A stretch of 64,000 nucleotides of DNA from JASEGV01 sp947085405 (GCA_947085405.1 CAMTWO010000035.1:1-64000), one strand, 5' to 3'. Counted from the stretch's first letter, positions 26,140 through 35,518 are shown. Notes: a model not told the origin generated them from the letters alone. Made by a program: numbers and translations.

Positions 26140-26843
26140 CCATCGGAGTAATCGGTTTAGGCAGGTTTGGCAAATTAGCGGCAGAATATTTATCTGAATA
26201 TTTTACAGTTGCTGCATACGATATTACAAAAGTTCTGTTACCCAAAAATGTAACTCGTGTTAGTTTAAAGGAAGCGGCATCTCAGTCTGTGGTTGTATTA
26301 GCGGTTCCGATTCGAAAAATGGAAACCATGCTGCAACGAATCGCTCCTTACATCAACGATGGTGCATTGGTTTGCGATGTATGTTCAGTAAAGGAAAAAC
26401 CTGTTGAATGGATGAAAAAGTATTTGCCAAAAAATACTATGATATTGGGGACACATCCGATGTTCGGACCTGATACTGTTTTAGATGGTCTGAAAGGAAA
26501 CAGTATAGTTTTGTCTCCTGTTCGTATCAAGACGAAAATTCTTGGGGACATTAAAAGAGAATTAAAAAAGTTGGAACTCATAATTTATGAAATGACCCCA
26601 ACTCAGCATGATAGGCTTATGGCGGAAACACAAGCCCTAATTCATTTTATTTCAAGGTGTTACAGGTGGAGGAAAACTCAAAGCCCGGCAACAAGAAGCT
26701 ACATTCAGCTCTCGGAAATATTCGACAATTTATTAAACGATTCGAAAGAATTATTTGAGGATATAAATAGATATAACAGGTTTGCCCGTCCGTTCCGGCA
26801 GAAATTTATTAACAGTCTTTCACAGCTTGATAAAAAAATCTGA
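26136..26843 (+). CDS. tyrA: Prephenate dehydrogenase (TyrA family)
   Basis: The 235-aa NAD(P)-dependent enzyme converts prephenate or arogenate toward tyrosine. It has the Rossmann motif IGVIGLGRFGKLAAEYL at the N-terminus, VLAVPIRKMETML, DVCSVKEKPVEWM, the substrate-binding GTHPMFGPD and QALIHFISR. It is shorter than many TyrA proteins (about 280 aa), with the helical C-terminal dimer domain reduced and no ACT regulatory domain. It is the last gene of the operon. No prephenate dehydratase (Phe branch) gene accompanies it. Confidence 0.88.
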   Translation: MTIGVIGLGRFGKLAAEYLSEYFTVAAYDITKVLLPKNVTRVSLKEAASQSVVVLAVPIRKMETMLQRIAPYINDGALVCDVCSVKEKPVEWMKKYLPKNTMILGTHPMFGPDTVLDGLKGNSIVLSPVRIKTKILGDIKRELKKLELIIYEMTPTQHDRLMAETQALIHFISRCYRWRKTQSPATRSYIQLSEIFDNLLNDSKELFEDINRYNRFARPFRQKFINSLSQLDKKI

Positions 26844-26932
26844 TGGTTACAGAGTGTTCAATAATGTGATTTGCTGTTTGAAATTGTAATTATAATTTCT
26901 TAATATATACATAGAATTATGCAAGGTTTCAA

Positions 26933-28096
26933 ATGGACCGGAGAAAATTTATATGGCTCTGTTTTGGAACAGGAACCGCCTGTGCATCGGTGTGGCTGTG
27001 GGATAAGTATTTTATAGAAAACAGCATCGAAAATATCTTAAATGAGATGCCTGCCGAAAACTCTGATTTATCGAGTGTTGCTCTGCAAAAGTTGAAGGAA
27101 GCAATGTTTTATGACAAATTAGAAAACAAACGAATTAAATGCACAACTTGTTTTCGGAAATGTGTCGTATCAAATGGAGGTAAAGGATTCTGCCGCGTTC
27201 GTGTTAACAAAGATGGTCGCTACTATTCTGCCGTTTATGCACAACCTTCGGCTGTTCACATTGATCCGGTTGAAAAGGAACCACAGCATCATTTTTTGCC
27301 CGGAACTGAAATCTTATGCTTTGGCACAACCGGTTGCAACTTTACTTGTCGGCATTGTCATAATTGGCATTTATCGCAAGCGAGTCCGGGCGATTTGCAG
27401 ACTTATGATTTACCCCCCGACAAGGTCGTGGAAGTCGCACTTAAAAGAAAAATTCCAACGATATCTTTCACTTACAATGAGCCGACTGTCTTCTACGAGT
27501 ATGTTTACGACATTGCTAATTTGGCAAAATCGAAAGGGGTGCGAATTCTCTGGCACTCGAACGGCGGGATGGATTCTACAGCGTTAAAAACTTTGCTGAA
27601 ATATACTGATGCAGTTACAATCGACTTAAAAGGTTTTACAAAAAAAGCATACGACAACTCTTCGGCAAATTTAGAACCTGTTCTTGAAACAATTAAAACT
27701 ATAAAACAAGAAGGGGTGTGGCTCGAAATTGTAAACCTTGTTATTCCGACAATCAATGATGAGCCGGAAAACATCAGACGCATGTGCGAATGGATAAAAG
27801 AAAATGTCGGTGTTGAAACGCCTCTTCACTTCTCACGCTTCTTCCCGAATTATAAACTTACAAATGTTGCAGCAACACCGATAAGCACACTTGAAAATGC
27901 CTACAAGATTGCGACTGACGTTGGCATTCATTACATAACTGTCGGAAATGTTCCGGGGCACGAATATAACTCTACTTTTTGTGCAAGCTGCAAAAAGAAA
28001 ATAATTAACAGAAAACATTTCCAAGTTTTAAAAAACGAAATCGTTGGAGGCAAGTGCAAATTTTGCCACCATAAAATTCCGGGAGTCTGGAGTTAA
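26933..28096 (+). CDS. AmrS-type radical SAM enzyme with RRKF N-terminus
   Basis: The 387-aa protein belongs to the radical SAM group of the AmmeMemoRadiSam system, related to pyruvate formate-lyase activating enzymes. The cluster motif CNFTCRHC (C135, C139, C142) is intact. Before it lies the family's zinc-like cluster C70, C73, C77 and C87, and two more CxxC pairs close the C-terminus (CASC, CKFC). The N-terminus (MDRRKFIWL, then a hydrophobic stretch to about residue 23) resembles a Tat signal or membrane anchor. No Memo- or AMMECR1-like gene is adjacent. Its neighbour, 5 nt downstream, is a polytopic spermidine-synthase-like protein, so the pair probably acts together at the membrane. The reaction is unknown. 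Confidence 0.85.
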   Translation: MDRRKFIWLCFGTGTACASVWLWDKYFIENSIENILNEMPAENSDLSSVALQKLKEAMFYDKLENKRIKCTTCFRKCVVSNGGKGFCRVRVNKDGRYYSAVYAQPSAVHIDPVEKEPQHHFLPGTEILCFGTTGCNFTCRHCHNWHLSQASPGDLQTYDLPPDKVVEVALKRKIPTISFTYNEPTVFYEYVYDIANLAKSKGVRILWHSNGGMDSTALKTLLKYTDAVTIDLKGFTKKAYDNSSANLEPVLETIKTIKQEGVWLEIVNLVIPTINDEPENIRRMCEWIKENVGVETPLHFSRFFPNYKLTNVAATPISTLENAYKIATDVGIHYITVGNVPGHEYNSTFCASCKKKIINRKHFQVLKNEIVGGKCKFCHHKIPGVWS

Positions 28097-28101
28097 TTTT
28101 A

Positions 28102-30390
28102 ATGCCGCTGATAATAGCCATAATAGTTATGGGATTCAGCGGCATAGTGGCGCAAATATTAATTCTGCGGGAATTGTTAATAACTTTTCAAGGCAACGAA
28201 TTAACAATCGGGTTGATACTTGCTAACGGATTAATTACCGAGGCGTTCGGTGCTTATTTTATCGGAAAGCAAATTGAAAAAATTAAAAACAAAATTGCCG
28301 CATTCGTATCTTTTACAATTCTATTTTCAATTTTTTTTGTTGCCACTATTTGGTTGATAAGAATTTGGAAACATTTGCTCGGATTTCAATTCGGAGAGGG
28401 ATTCGGATTAATCGAAATATTTTACACCTCATTTATTATTCTACTACCTGTTAATATTGTTCATGGAGCTTTGTTCACATTCGGTTGCCGATTATCCGCC
28501 AACGAAAATAATGGGGCACTACAAATCGGAAAAGTATATATTTACGAAACTATCGGAACTGTTATCGGCGGAATTATTTTTACTTACTTATTAGTTACGC
28601 AATTCAATTCGGTTCAAATAAGTTTGATAATTGGATTTATAAACAGTGTCGTTTGTATTTATCTAATCTTCCCTGTTTTGCGAACGCTAAAAAATTTTCA
28701 TAATATTTTTCTCTTTGGACTTTCAGTTGTTCTTACGCTATTTTTTATTATTGCGGGATTCAGTCGAATTGGCGACGACTTGCATATTCAATCTGTCCGC
28801 AGTCAATGGTATCCGCAAGCTGTAACTTATTATCAGAATTCGATTTACGGGAATGTAGTTGTTACGCAAAACGAAGAACAATTCACCTTTTTCTCAGATG
28901 GAATTCCCATAATCACAGTTCCCACCCCCGATATTGTTCATACCGAAGAGTTTGTTCACATTCCGATGTTGTTCCATCACAACCCAAAAGATGTTTTAAT
29001 AATCAGCGGAGGTGCAGGAGGAATAATTAATGAGATATTGAAACATAAAACGGTACACAAAATTGATTATGCAGAACTGGATCCACTTTTACTGAAAGCT
29101 GTCCGAAAATTTCCCACTCCTTTAACCGAATATGAATTAAACGATCCGAAAGTCCATATCGAATATTCAGATGGACGATTATTCCTAAAACAAACTCCTA
29201 AAAAATACGATATGATATTTGTTGGTTTTTCGGAACCATCCGATTTACAAGTTAACCGGCTTTTTACAAAAGAGTTTTTCAATGAAACTTCTATGAAGTT
29301 AAATGCAGATGGAATTTTAATAATCACATTGCCCGGTTCGCTTGTTTACGTCGGTGATGAATTGAAGAATCTTAATAAATGTATTTATAACACTCTTGCC
29401 GAAATATTTCCAAGCACCAAAATAATTCCCGGCGATGCTATTACAATGTATTTAGCTTCAATCGACAAAAATATTTTACTAACCTCAACCGAACAAATTA
29501 CAGAACGTCTGCAATCGCTTAATTTAAGTTTAAGTTTGATAACATCCGATTACATCGAATATAAACTTCACGAACGTTGGATTAATTGGTTTTGGAATTC
29601 GATAGTGGATGTGACAAAAAACATAAACCAAGATTTTAAACCGTTAGCTGTTTTTTACAGTTTGGCTCATTGGAATATTCAGTTCGCACCGCATTTGCAA
29701 AAAATGTTTAATCTTTTTGAAACGCTTGATTTCCGTTTCTTTATTGTCATCATTCTTGTTGGCACCTTGTTCTTTATGATTGTCAGGTTGAAAATGAAAA
29801 CGCTGAATTCAGCAAGTATCCCAATAGGAATTCTAACTTCTGGATTCGCCGGTATGATTTTCGATCTCGCTTTGATTTTTACTTTCCAGACTCTGTATGG
29901 TTATGTTTATTACTGGATTGGTTTGCTTGTTACTGCGTTCATGGCGGGTAGTGCTGTAGGAGCTATGATAATGAATAAATATCTGAATCGTATTACAAAA
30001 GATATTGTAACATTTGTAAAACTTGAGGCGGCAATTGTTATTTTTGCTGCTGTTTTTCCTTTCGTGTTCATTCTATTTCATTCGAATATTCATTATGAGT
30101 TTGTTTCAGGAATTTTACATTTAGTCTTTTTAGTTTTATCGTTTGTTGCGGGAATGCTGGTTGGGGCGCAATTTCCGTTGGCAAACAAAATTTATTTGGA
30201 TAGGAAAATAAAGAGTGGTTCAATTGGAAAAACTGCCGGACTTTTATATAGTGCCGATTTGGTAGGTGGTTGGTTTTGTGGAATTTTGGGTGGAGTCGTT
30301 TTATTGCCGATATTGGGATTGGTTGAAACTTTTGTAATTTTGGTGATATTGAAAATTTGTAGTTTGATGATAATTGCAACTTCAAAATAA
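28102..30390 (+). CDS. Membrane-embedded spermidine-synthase-like protein
   Basis: The 762-aa protein has an N-terminal block of about six transmembrane segments (1-225). A soluble spermidine-synthase-like methyltransferase-fold domain follows (about 235-480), with LIISGGAGGIINEILKH as nucleotide-binding loop, IDYAELDP and IEYSDGRLFLK. A second membrane block (about 540-760) ends the protein. The usual catalytic D.PDP loop of spermidine synthase is replaced by VGFSEPSDLQVNR, so polyamine synthesis is doubtful. Similar fused proteins are annotated as spermidine synthase but have no proven reaction. It follows the AmrS-type radical SAM gene by 5 nt. Confidence 0.82.
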   Translation: MPLIIAIIVMGFSGIVAQILILRELLITFQGNELTIGLILANGLITEAFGAYFIGKQIEKIKNKIAAFVSFTILFSIFFVATIWLIRIWKHLLGFQFGEGFGLIEIFYTSFIILLPVNIVHGALFTFGCRLSANENNGALQIGKVYIYETIGTVIGGIIFTYLLVTQFNSVQISLIIGFINSVVCIYLIFPVLRTLKNFHNIFLFGLSVVLTLFFIIAGFSRIGDDLHIQSVRSQWYPQAVTYYQNSIYGNVVVTQNEEQFTFFSDGIPIITVPTPDIVHTEEFVHIPMLFHHNPKDVLIISGGAGGIINEILKHKTVHKIDYAELDPLLLKAVRKFPTPLTEYELNDPKVHIEYSDGRLFLKQTPKKYDMIFVGFSEPSDLQVNRLFTKEFFNETSMKLNADGILIITLPGSLVYVGDELKNLNKCIYNTLAEIFPSTKIIPGDAITMYLASIDKNILLTSTEQITERLQSLNLSLSLITSDYIEYKLHERWINWFWNSIVDVTKNINQDFKPLAVFYSLAHWNIQFAPHLQKMFNLFETLDFRFFIVIILVGTLFFMIVRLKMKTLNSASIPIGILTSGFAGMIFDLALIFTFQTLYGYVYYWIGLLVTAFMAGSAVGAMIMNKYLNRITKDIVTFVKLEAAIVIFAAVFPFVFILFHSNIHYEFVSGILHLVFLVLSFVAGMLVGAQFPLANKIYLDRKIKSGSIGKTAGLLYSADLVGGWFCGILGGVVLLPILGLVETFVILVILKICSLMIIATSK

Positions 30391-30494
30391 TAATCCAACC
30401 GTTCATCATACGATTTTTATTGGGAGGGTAAAATTTTCGGATATTTTACCGATTTTACTTATATTTAATCAGTTTTTAACATCTTGTTGCAAAT

Positions 30495-31148
30495 TTGTAT
30501 CTAAAATCTATAAATAAAAGTCTTGAAACTTTATCAAACGCCGACCTGAAGCGTAAGTATTCAAAGTTGAAATCAAATATTCAACAGCGTTTGGATGATT
30601 TCAAGCAGGTAAACCCATCGGCATACTTTTACGAGCTGGTTTATTGTTTGCTCACACCACAATCGAGCGCCCGAAATGCTGATAAAGCTGTAAAACTTTT
30701 ACAGTCAAATAAATTTCATAAACAAGAAATCAATCCTCAGCCAATTTTATCTCACAAAGAATCTTACATCCGCTTTCATAATAATAAATCGAAGTATCTG
30801 CTTGAGTTTAAAAAGCAATATCCTTTAATCGAACTTCAATTACGGAATGGGAATTCATCCATCGATCTTCGTGAATGGCTTGTAACGAATGTGAAAGGAC
30901 TTGGTTACAAGGAGGCATCTCACTTTTTACGGAACATCGGGCATCGTAATCTTGCAATACTCGACCGTCATATCTTAAAAAATCTGGTGCGGGTTGGTGT
31001 TCTTAATGAATTTCCAAAATCATTATCGAAAAATAATTATTTAAATATAGAAGAACAGTTTAAAAAATTTTCAAAAAAAATTAACATACCTATGGATGAA
31101 TTAGATTTACTTTTCTGGAGTATGGAAACAGGAGAGATACTAAAATGA
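30495..31148 (+). CDS. ogg: 8-oxoguanine DNA glycosylase/AP lyase (Ogg2 type)
   Basis: The 217-aa helix-hairpin-helix-GPD enzyme removes 8-oxoguanine from DNA and nicks the strand. Recognisable are the YELVYCLLTPQSSARNADKAV helix, the hairpin VKGLGYKEASHFLRNIG with the expected catalytic Lys, and the catalytic Asp in LAILDRHILKNL. Size and motifs match the Ogg2 family best known from archaea and some thermophilic bacteria. No ATG is near the 5' end; TTG at 30495 is used. Its stop overlaps the next gene by 4 nt. Confidence 0.87.
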   Translation: MYLKSINKSLETLSNADLKRKYSKLKSNIQQRLDDFKQVNPSAYFYELVYCLLTPQSSARNADKAVKLLQSNKFHKQEINPQPILSHKESYIRFHNNKSKYLLEFKKQYPLIELQLRNGNSSIDLREWLVTNVKGLGYKEASHFLRNIGHRNLAILDRHILKNLVRVGVLNEFPKSLSKNNYLNIEEQFKKFSKKINIPMDELDLLFWSMETGEILK

Positions 31149-32299
31149 AGGCAGTTGTAATAGGGGCAGGAATGATGGGAAGCGCCCTGGCTTACGACCT
31201 TGCACAGGCAAGCGACATCGAAGTTGTGTTGTTGGCAGATATTAATTTTGAACGTGCGTCGAATGCTGCTAAAAATATTAATAGCAAAGTCAAGCCGGTA
31301 AAAATTGATGCAAATTCTTATGAAGATATTGTTGGATTGATGACCGGTACTGATGCAGTAATCAGCGCGGCGCCGTACTCGCTGAATTATATTTTGACAA
31401 CTGCCGCAATTGAAGCGGGAGTTCACTTCCTTGACCTCGGCGGTAATAACGATGTAGTAAAAAAACAGCTTCTACTTAACAGGCGGGCACGCGAGGCTCA
31501 GGTTTGTGTGCTGCCGAATTGCGGCTTGGCTCCCGGACTTGTAAATATTTTGGCGATTGAGGGGGCGAAGAAGTTCGATACTGTTGACGAAATCAATCTG
31601 CGTGTTGGCGGTTTGCCTCAGCATCCGCAGCCGCCTTTGAATTATCAGCTCATTTTTTCTGCCGAAGGGCTGCTAAATGAGTACACAGAACCGGCTGAAG
31701 TTATAAGAAATGGCAACATCATATCTGTAAATTCTTTGGACGATGTGGAGGAAATAATTTTTCCGCAACCTTTTGGTGCGCTGGAAGCTTTTAATACTTC
31801 GGGCGGAATATCAACTTTGTGCGATTACTTTCGTGGAAAAGTCCGTGAACTCAATTATAAAACAATCCGCTATAAAGGACATTGCAGTAAGTTTAAGTTA
31901 TTAATCGATTTAGGATTTGCCGGCTCCGAAGCGTTGATGTTCGGAAATACAGTTAAAACAGCCCGCGAATTGTTCATCGAATTGCTTACTAAAAAATTGG
32001 ATTACAAAGATGAAGATTGTATCTTGTTGCGTGCAACTATTAAAGGGCATATTAACGGGGAAAAAAAATCGCTCGTGTATGAGATGATAGATTACTTTGA
32101 TAAGCAGACCCGTATCTCGGCAATGATGCGGACGACTTCGTTCCCGACTTCAATCATCGCAATGATGCTGATGCGTGGCGAAATAAATGCTCGCGGTGTG
32201 ATGCCGCCCGAAGAATGTGTCCCCGCGGATAAACTTTTAGAAGAATTAAAAATGCGAAACATTAATATAACTCAATCGTTTGTTGAAGGTGAATTATGA
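31145..32299 (+). CDS. Saccharopine dehydrogenase-family protein
   Basis: The 384-aa NAD(P)-dependent protein starts with the Rossmann motif VVIGAGMMGSALAYDLA. It has ISAAPYSLNYILTTAAIEAGVHFLDLGG and PNCGLAPGLVNILA, as in saccharopine dehydrogenase/lysine dehydrogenase-like proteins. The C-terminal half follows the lysine-6-dehydrogenase type. Its substrate could be lysine, saccharopine or a carboxynorspermidine-like compound; the sequence does not decide. It is coupled by 4-nt overlaps to the DNA glycosylase before it and to a small ORF after it. Confidence 0.85.
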   Translation: MKAVVIGAGMMGSALAYDLAQASDIEVVLLADINFERASNAAKNINSKVKPVKIDANSYEDIVGLMTGTDAVISAAPYSLNYILTTAAIEAGVHFLDLGGNNDVVKKQLLLNRRAREAQVCVLPNCGLAPGLVNILAIEGAKKFDTVDEINLRVGGLPQHPQPPLNYQLIFSAEGLLNEYTEPAEVIRNGNIISVNSLDDVEEIIFPQPFGALEAFNTSGGISTLCDYFRGKVRELNYKTIRYKGHCSKFKLLIDLGFAGSEALMFGNTVKTARELFIELLTKKLDYKDEDCILLRATIKGHINGEKKSLVYEMIDYFDKQTRISAMMRTTSFPTSIIAMMLMRGEINARGVMPPEECVPADKLLEELKMRNINITQSFVEGEL

Positions 32300-32451
32300 A
32301 AAAACCTTTATCTGTAATTATAATTACAAAAGAGACGAAATCGGAAAAAGAAATCCACCACCGATACGATTCTGTAACATCATATCCGCGACTTGAAATA
32401 TTGAAGATATTGTTCAAGTCGTTATTTACGATAGGCACAAAAGAAAAGTAA
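32296..32451 (+). CDS. 51-aa ORF with glycosyltransferase-2-like N-terminus
   Basis: A 51-codon ORF starts at an ATG that overlaps the stop of the saccharopine-dehydrogenase-like gene (ATGA) and ends 8 nt before the amidase start. Its first residues (KKPLSVIIITKE) look like the start of a family 2 glycosyltransferase. The diagnostic residues that should follow are absent, and the rest (YPRLEILKILFKSLF and a KEK end) looks like a C-terminal tail. It may be a glycosyltransferase gene that lost its middle, or a small unrelated coupled protein. Confidence 0.45.
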   Translation: MKKPLSVIIITKETKSEKEIHHRYDSVTSYPRLEILKILFKSLFTIGTKEK

Positions 32452-32459
32452 CTTTGCGA

Positions 32460-34061
32460 ATGTCCATTAAAAATATAATATATCTTTTTACTATACTTAT
32501 TTTTCTGAGCCTGAAAGCATTCGGACAATACTCGACTCAGATAGAATTTTCTCAATCGCCATCCTCGAATACGGTTGTCGGAAGTTTTGTTAGAAATGAT
32601 GTCCTCTATGTGTCGTTAAACGATTTGGCTTATGTTTTAAATTTAAAAACATACGTAAACAACGAAGCAAAGAAGATCGAAGTTAAAACCAAATCGTATA
32701 AAATAATATTGAGTGCCGAAAATTCTTATGTCGTAATAACCGATACAAACGAGAAAGTCAGCGTTCTTCAACTCCAACAAAGAATATATTTTGCAGCCAA
32801 TTCTTTTTTTATTCCTATCAAAAGTTTCTTCCAAATTTTCAATAAGTTTTTGGACGAAGAGATTACATTCGATCTGAAGCGAAAAACGATTGTAGTCGGG
32901 AAACCAATCGTATCGCCGAAACATGATATTGTGAATATATCCTACGAACCAAAAGCTAACGGAACATTAATTCGTTTACATTCGAAGATAAATTTAACTG
33001 ATTACGATAGCTGGATAAAGTACGAACAAAACGATACCGAAAAGAAACACGGCTGGTTATACATTACTGTTGCCAATGCGAAAGTAAATCTTGATGCTCT
33101 GAAAAAAGTTAAACCATCGGGCATTATTAAAGAACTGCTGATGTTTCCGTCGCCGACCTCAGTTCAATTTACATTTAAGTTAAACGGTGCGGTATCGAAT
33201 ACAGAAATTATTAAAGCCGACGACAACAACGATTTACTGATTACAATCTATACACCTACCGAGCAACAGTTAGCCGAAAAAAAAGAAAGGCATTACGAAA
33301 AAAGTTTACAGCAACAGCGCGACCGTTGGAAGTTAGATGTTGTCGTAATTGATCCGGGGCACGGAGGTAAAGACCCGGGCGCAATCGGCGTTACCAGAAC
33401 TAAAGAAAAAGATGTTACACTGGCTGTTGCTTTAAAATTAGGAAAGCTTTTGGAAAAAAATATGCCCGATGTGAAAGTAGTTTATACAAGAAAATCGGAT
33501 GAGTTTGTAGAGCTTTACAAGCGCGGGCAAATTGCAAATCAGGCGAACGGGAAGCTTTTTATTAGTTTGCATTGCAACGCGGCGGCGCGCAAACTGCATA
33601 CTGTAAAAGGTTTTGAAGTATATTTACTGCGTAAGGGAAAAACAGAGCACGCACTTAAAATTGCTGAACGGGAAAATGCGGTTATTCAATACGAAGAAGG
33701 TTACGAAAACCGGTATCAGGAATTAACAGAAGAAAACTTTATTCTGCTGACGATGGCACAAAGCGCCTACCTAAAATACAGCGAACGATTTGCCGAAATT
33801 TCTACGCAACAAGTAGCGCGATATACTAATTTAGAAATTCAAGGTGTAAAGCAGGCAGGTTTTTTTGTTCTCGTTGGCGCATCTATGCCGAATGTGCTGG
33901 TCGAAATGGGTTATCTTTCAAATCGGAGCGATGAAAAATTATTGAAGTCATCCGTTGGTCAGAACAAAATTGCCACAGCTCTTTTTAATGCAATCCAAAT
34001 TTACAAGAATGAATACGAACAATCGTTGGATGAAGGTAAAACGATGGGGGCGAAGGAGTGA
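32460..34061 (+). CDS. N-acetylmuramoyl-L-alanine amidase (Amidase_3) with AMIN-like domain
   Basis: The 533-aa exported zinc enzyme cuts the amide bond between MurNAc and the stem peptide of peptidoglycan. A signal peptide (NIIYLFTILIFLSLKAFG, then Q) leads into a copper-amine-oxidase-like N-terminal domain (about 30-150) and an AMIN-like beta domain (about 155-270). A catalytic domain follows, with VVIDPGHGGKDPGAIG (zinc His), LFISLHCNAA (second zinc His) and VLVEMGYLSN (catalytic Glu). I chose ATG 32460 over the TTG 6 nt upstream because it directly precedes the signal peptide. It probably splits septal wall or remodels it. Its stop lies at the start of the BtuF-like gene. Confidence 0.91.
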   Translation: MSIKNIIYLFTILIFLSLKAFGQYSTQIEFSQSPSSNTVVGSFVRNDVLYVSLNDLAYVLNLKTYVNNEAKKIEVKTKSYKIILSAENSYVVITDTNEKVSVLQLQQRIYFAANSFFIPIKSFFQIFNKFLDEEITFDLKRKTIVVGKPIVSPKHDIVNISYEPKANGTLIRLHSKINLTDYDSWIKYEQNDTEKKHGWLYITVANAKVNLDALKKVKPSGIIKELLMFPSPTSVQFTFKLNGAVSNTEIIKADDNNDLLITIYTPTEQQLAEKKERHYEKSLQQQRDRWKLDVVVIDPGHGGKDPGAIGVTRTKEKDVTLAVALKLGKLLEKNMPDVKVVYTRKSDEFVELYKRGQIANQANGKLFISLHCNAAARKLHTVKGFEVYLLRKGKTEHALKIAERENAVIQYEEGYENRYQELTEENFILLTMAQSAYLKYSERFAEISTQQVARYTNLEIQGVKQAGFFVLVGASMPNVLVEMGYLSNRSDEKLLKSSVGQNKIATALFNAIQIYKNEYEQSLDEGKTMGAKE

Positions 34062-34063
34062 GA

Positions 34064-34942
34064 GTGCGAATTTCTTTTTTCTTACTTTTGTTCACACTAA
34101 TCGGTTGCAGTTCAGACCGATCAAAGTATGTTGAACCGTTTCTCAAAGTAAAGGATGATTTAGGACGCGAAGTACTTATTAAAGAAAAGCCAAGCCGAAT
34201 TATTTCGCTGGCACCTAACATAACAGAAATCCTGTTTGCACTCGATAACGGCAAAACTTTATCAGCGGTAACCGATTATTGCGATTATCCACCGTCAGTG
34301 AGTACGAAACCGAGCATCGGCGGAATGATTGCTCCGAATTTTGAAAAAATCTCGGAGATAAAACCCGACTTGATTTTAATGACAGTTGAGGGAAATAACC
34401 AAACTGATTTTAACAAACTTTTGAGTTTGGGATATACTGTTTATGTCTTAAAACCGAAAAATGTAGAAGGAATTTTCAAATCGATTTTAGATTTAGGTAG
34501 AATTATTTCTGCTGAAGGTTCTGCAAATAAATTGATTATTGAGATGAGAAAAAAGCAGGATTTAATTATGAACGAATCGAACGCGAGAACGAAGGTAAAA
34601 GTGTTTGTCGTAATTTCGCTTCAGCCCTTGATAAGTGCCGGCAAAGAAACATTCATAAATGAATTAGTAACTTCAGCGGGTGGAATTAACATTGCAGCCG
34701 AATCGCCGCTGCAATATCCGATTATCAACAGAGAGGAAGTTCTGAAACAAAATCCCGATGTAATCATCGTGATGAGCGATGTCGTAAAAAGTATAGAAGA
34801 TGTTGTAACTCATTTCCCTGAATGGAAGAAAACAGAGGCATTCAAGAAACACAAGATAAAAATAGTAGATGCAGATATACTGTCCCGACCCGGACCCAGA
34901 ATTATAGAAGGTTTAAAAATGATTGCATCAGTAATTTTTTAA
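34064..34942 (+). CDS. BtuF-like substrate-binding lipoprotein
   Basis: The roughly 292-aa precursor has a lipoprotein signal with lipobox LIGC, so it is lipid-anchored outside the inner membrane. The mature part fits the class III periplasmic binding proteins for cobalamin, heme or siderophores: V.D.LGREV, PSRIISLAPNITEILFAL, IGG...PNFEKISEIKPDLIL and a C-terminal RPGPRIIEGLKMIA. AAGGAG at 34053-34058 lies 5 nt before the GTG at 34064, so I prefer that start to the GTG at 34058 that overlaps the Shine-Dalgarno. No permease or ATPase genes follow, so the rest of the transporter must be elsewhere. Confidence 0.85.
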   Translation: MRISFFLLLFTLIGCSSDRSKYVEPFLKVKDDLGREVLIKEKPSRIISLAPNITEILFALDNGKTLSAVTDYCDYPPSVSTKPSIGGMIAPNFEKISEIKPDLILMTVEGNNQTDFNKLLSLGYTVYVLKPKNVEGIFKSILDLGRIISAEGSANKLIIEMRKKQDLIMNESNARTKVKVFVVISLQPLISAGKETFINELVTSAGGINIAAESPLQYPIINREEVLKQNPDVIIVMSDVVKSIEDVVTHFPEWKKTEAFKKHKIKIVDADILSRPGPRIIEGLKMIASVIF

Positions 34943-35006
34943 AAGTATATTAACACAAAATCAATAAACAAAAAGATAACAACTAATAATAATAAAGGAG
35001 AAAACA

Positions 35007-35501
35007 ATGTTGAGCAAAACCTTACAAAACTCGTTAAATAATCAAATACAAGCCGAGATATTCTCATCATATCTTTACCTGTCGATGTCGGCTTACTGCG
35101 AAACGAACAATTATTTAGGCGCCGCTAAATGGTTTAAACTGCAGTCGGAAGAAGAATGGGAACACGCGATGAAGTTTTACAAGTTCGTAATCGATCGCGG
35201 CGGGAAAGTCCAGTTAAAAGCAATAGACCAACCGCAACACGATTTTAAATCGCTATTAGGTGCATTCGAAGAAACGTTAACACACGAGAAAAAAGTTACT
35301 GCGCTGATCAATAAACTTTATGAACAGTCCTTGAAAGAATCCGATTATCCGGCGCAAATCTTTTTGCAGTGGTTCATAACCGAGCAAGTTGAAGAAGAGG
35401 CAAATGCTGTTGCCATCATCGAACGAATTAAGATGGTAGGCGAAAAGGCAGGCTCAATTCTCTGGATTGATAAAGAATTAGGTAAACGGGCAAAAGAATA
35501 A
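35007..35501 (+). CDS. ftnA: Non-heme ferritin
   Basis: The 164-aa four-helix protein oxidises Fe(II) and stores it as a mineral core in a 24-mer. The ferroxidase ligands are at the standard places: E17, E50 and H53, with Y24 close by. E94 and the QWFITEQVEEE segment further on complete the second half. A strong AAAGGAG lies 7 nt before the ATG. It stands alone with 64 nt of AT-rich sequence upstream. No Fur box could be recognised. Confidence 0.95.
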   Translation: MLSKTLQNSLNNQIQAEIFSSYLYLSMSAYCETNNYLGAAKWFKLQSEEEWEHAMKFYKFVIDRGGKVQLKAIDQPQHDFKSLLGAFEETLTHEKKVTALINKLYEQSLKESDYPAQIFLQWFITEQVEEEANAVAIIERIKMVGEKAGSILWIDKELGKRAKE

Positions 35502-35518
35502 ATTACTACTCTGCAAAC

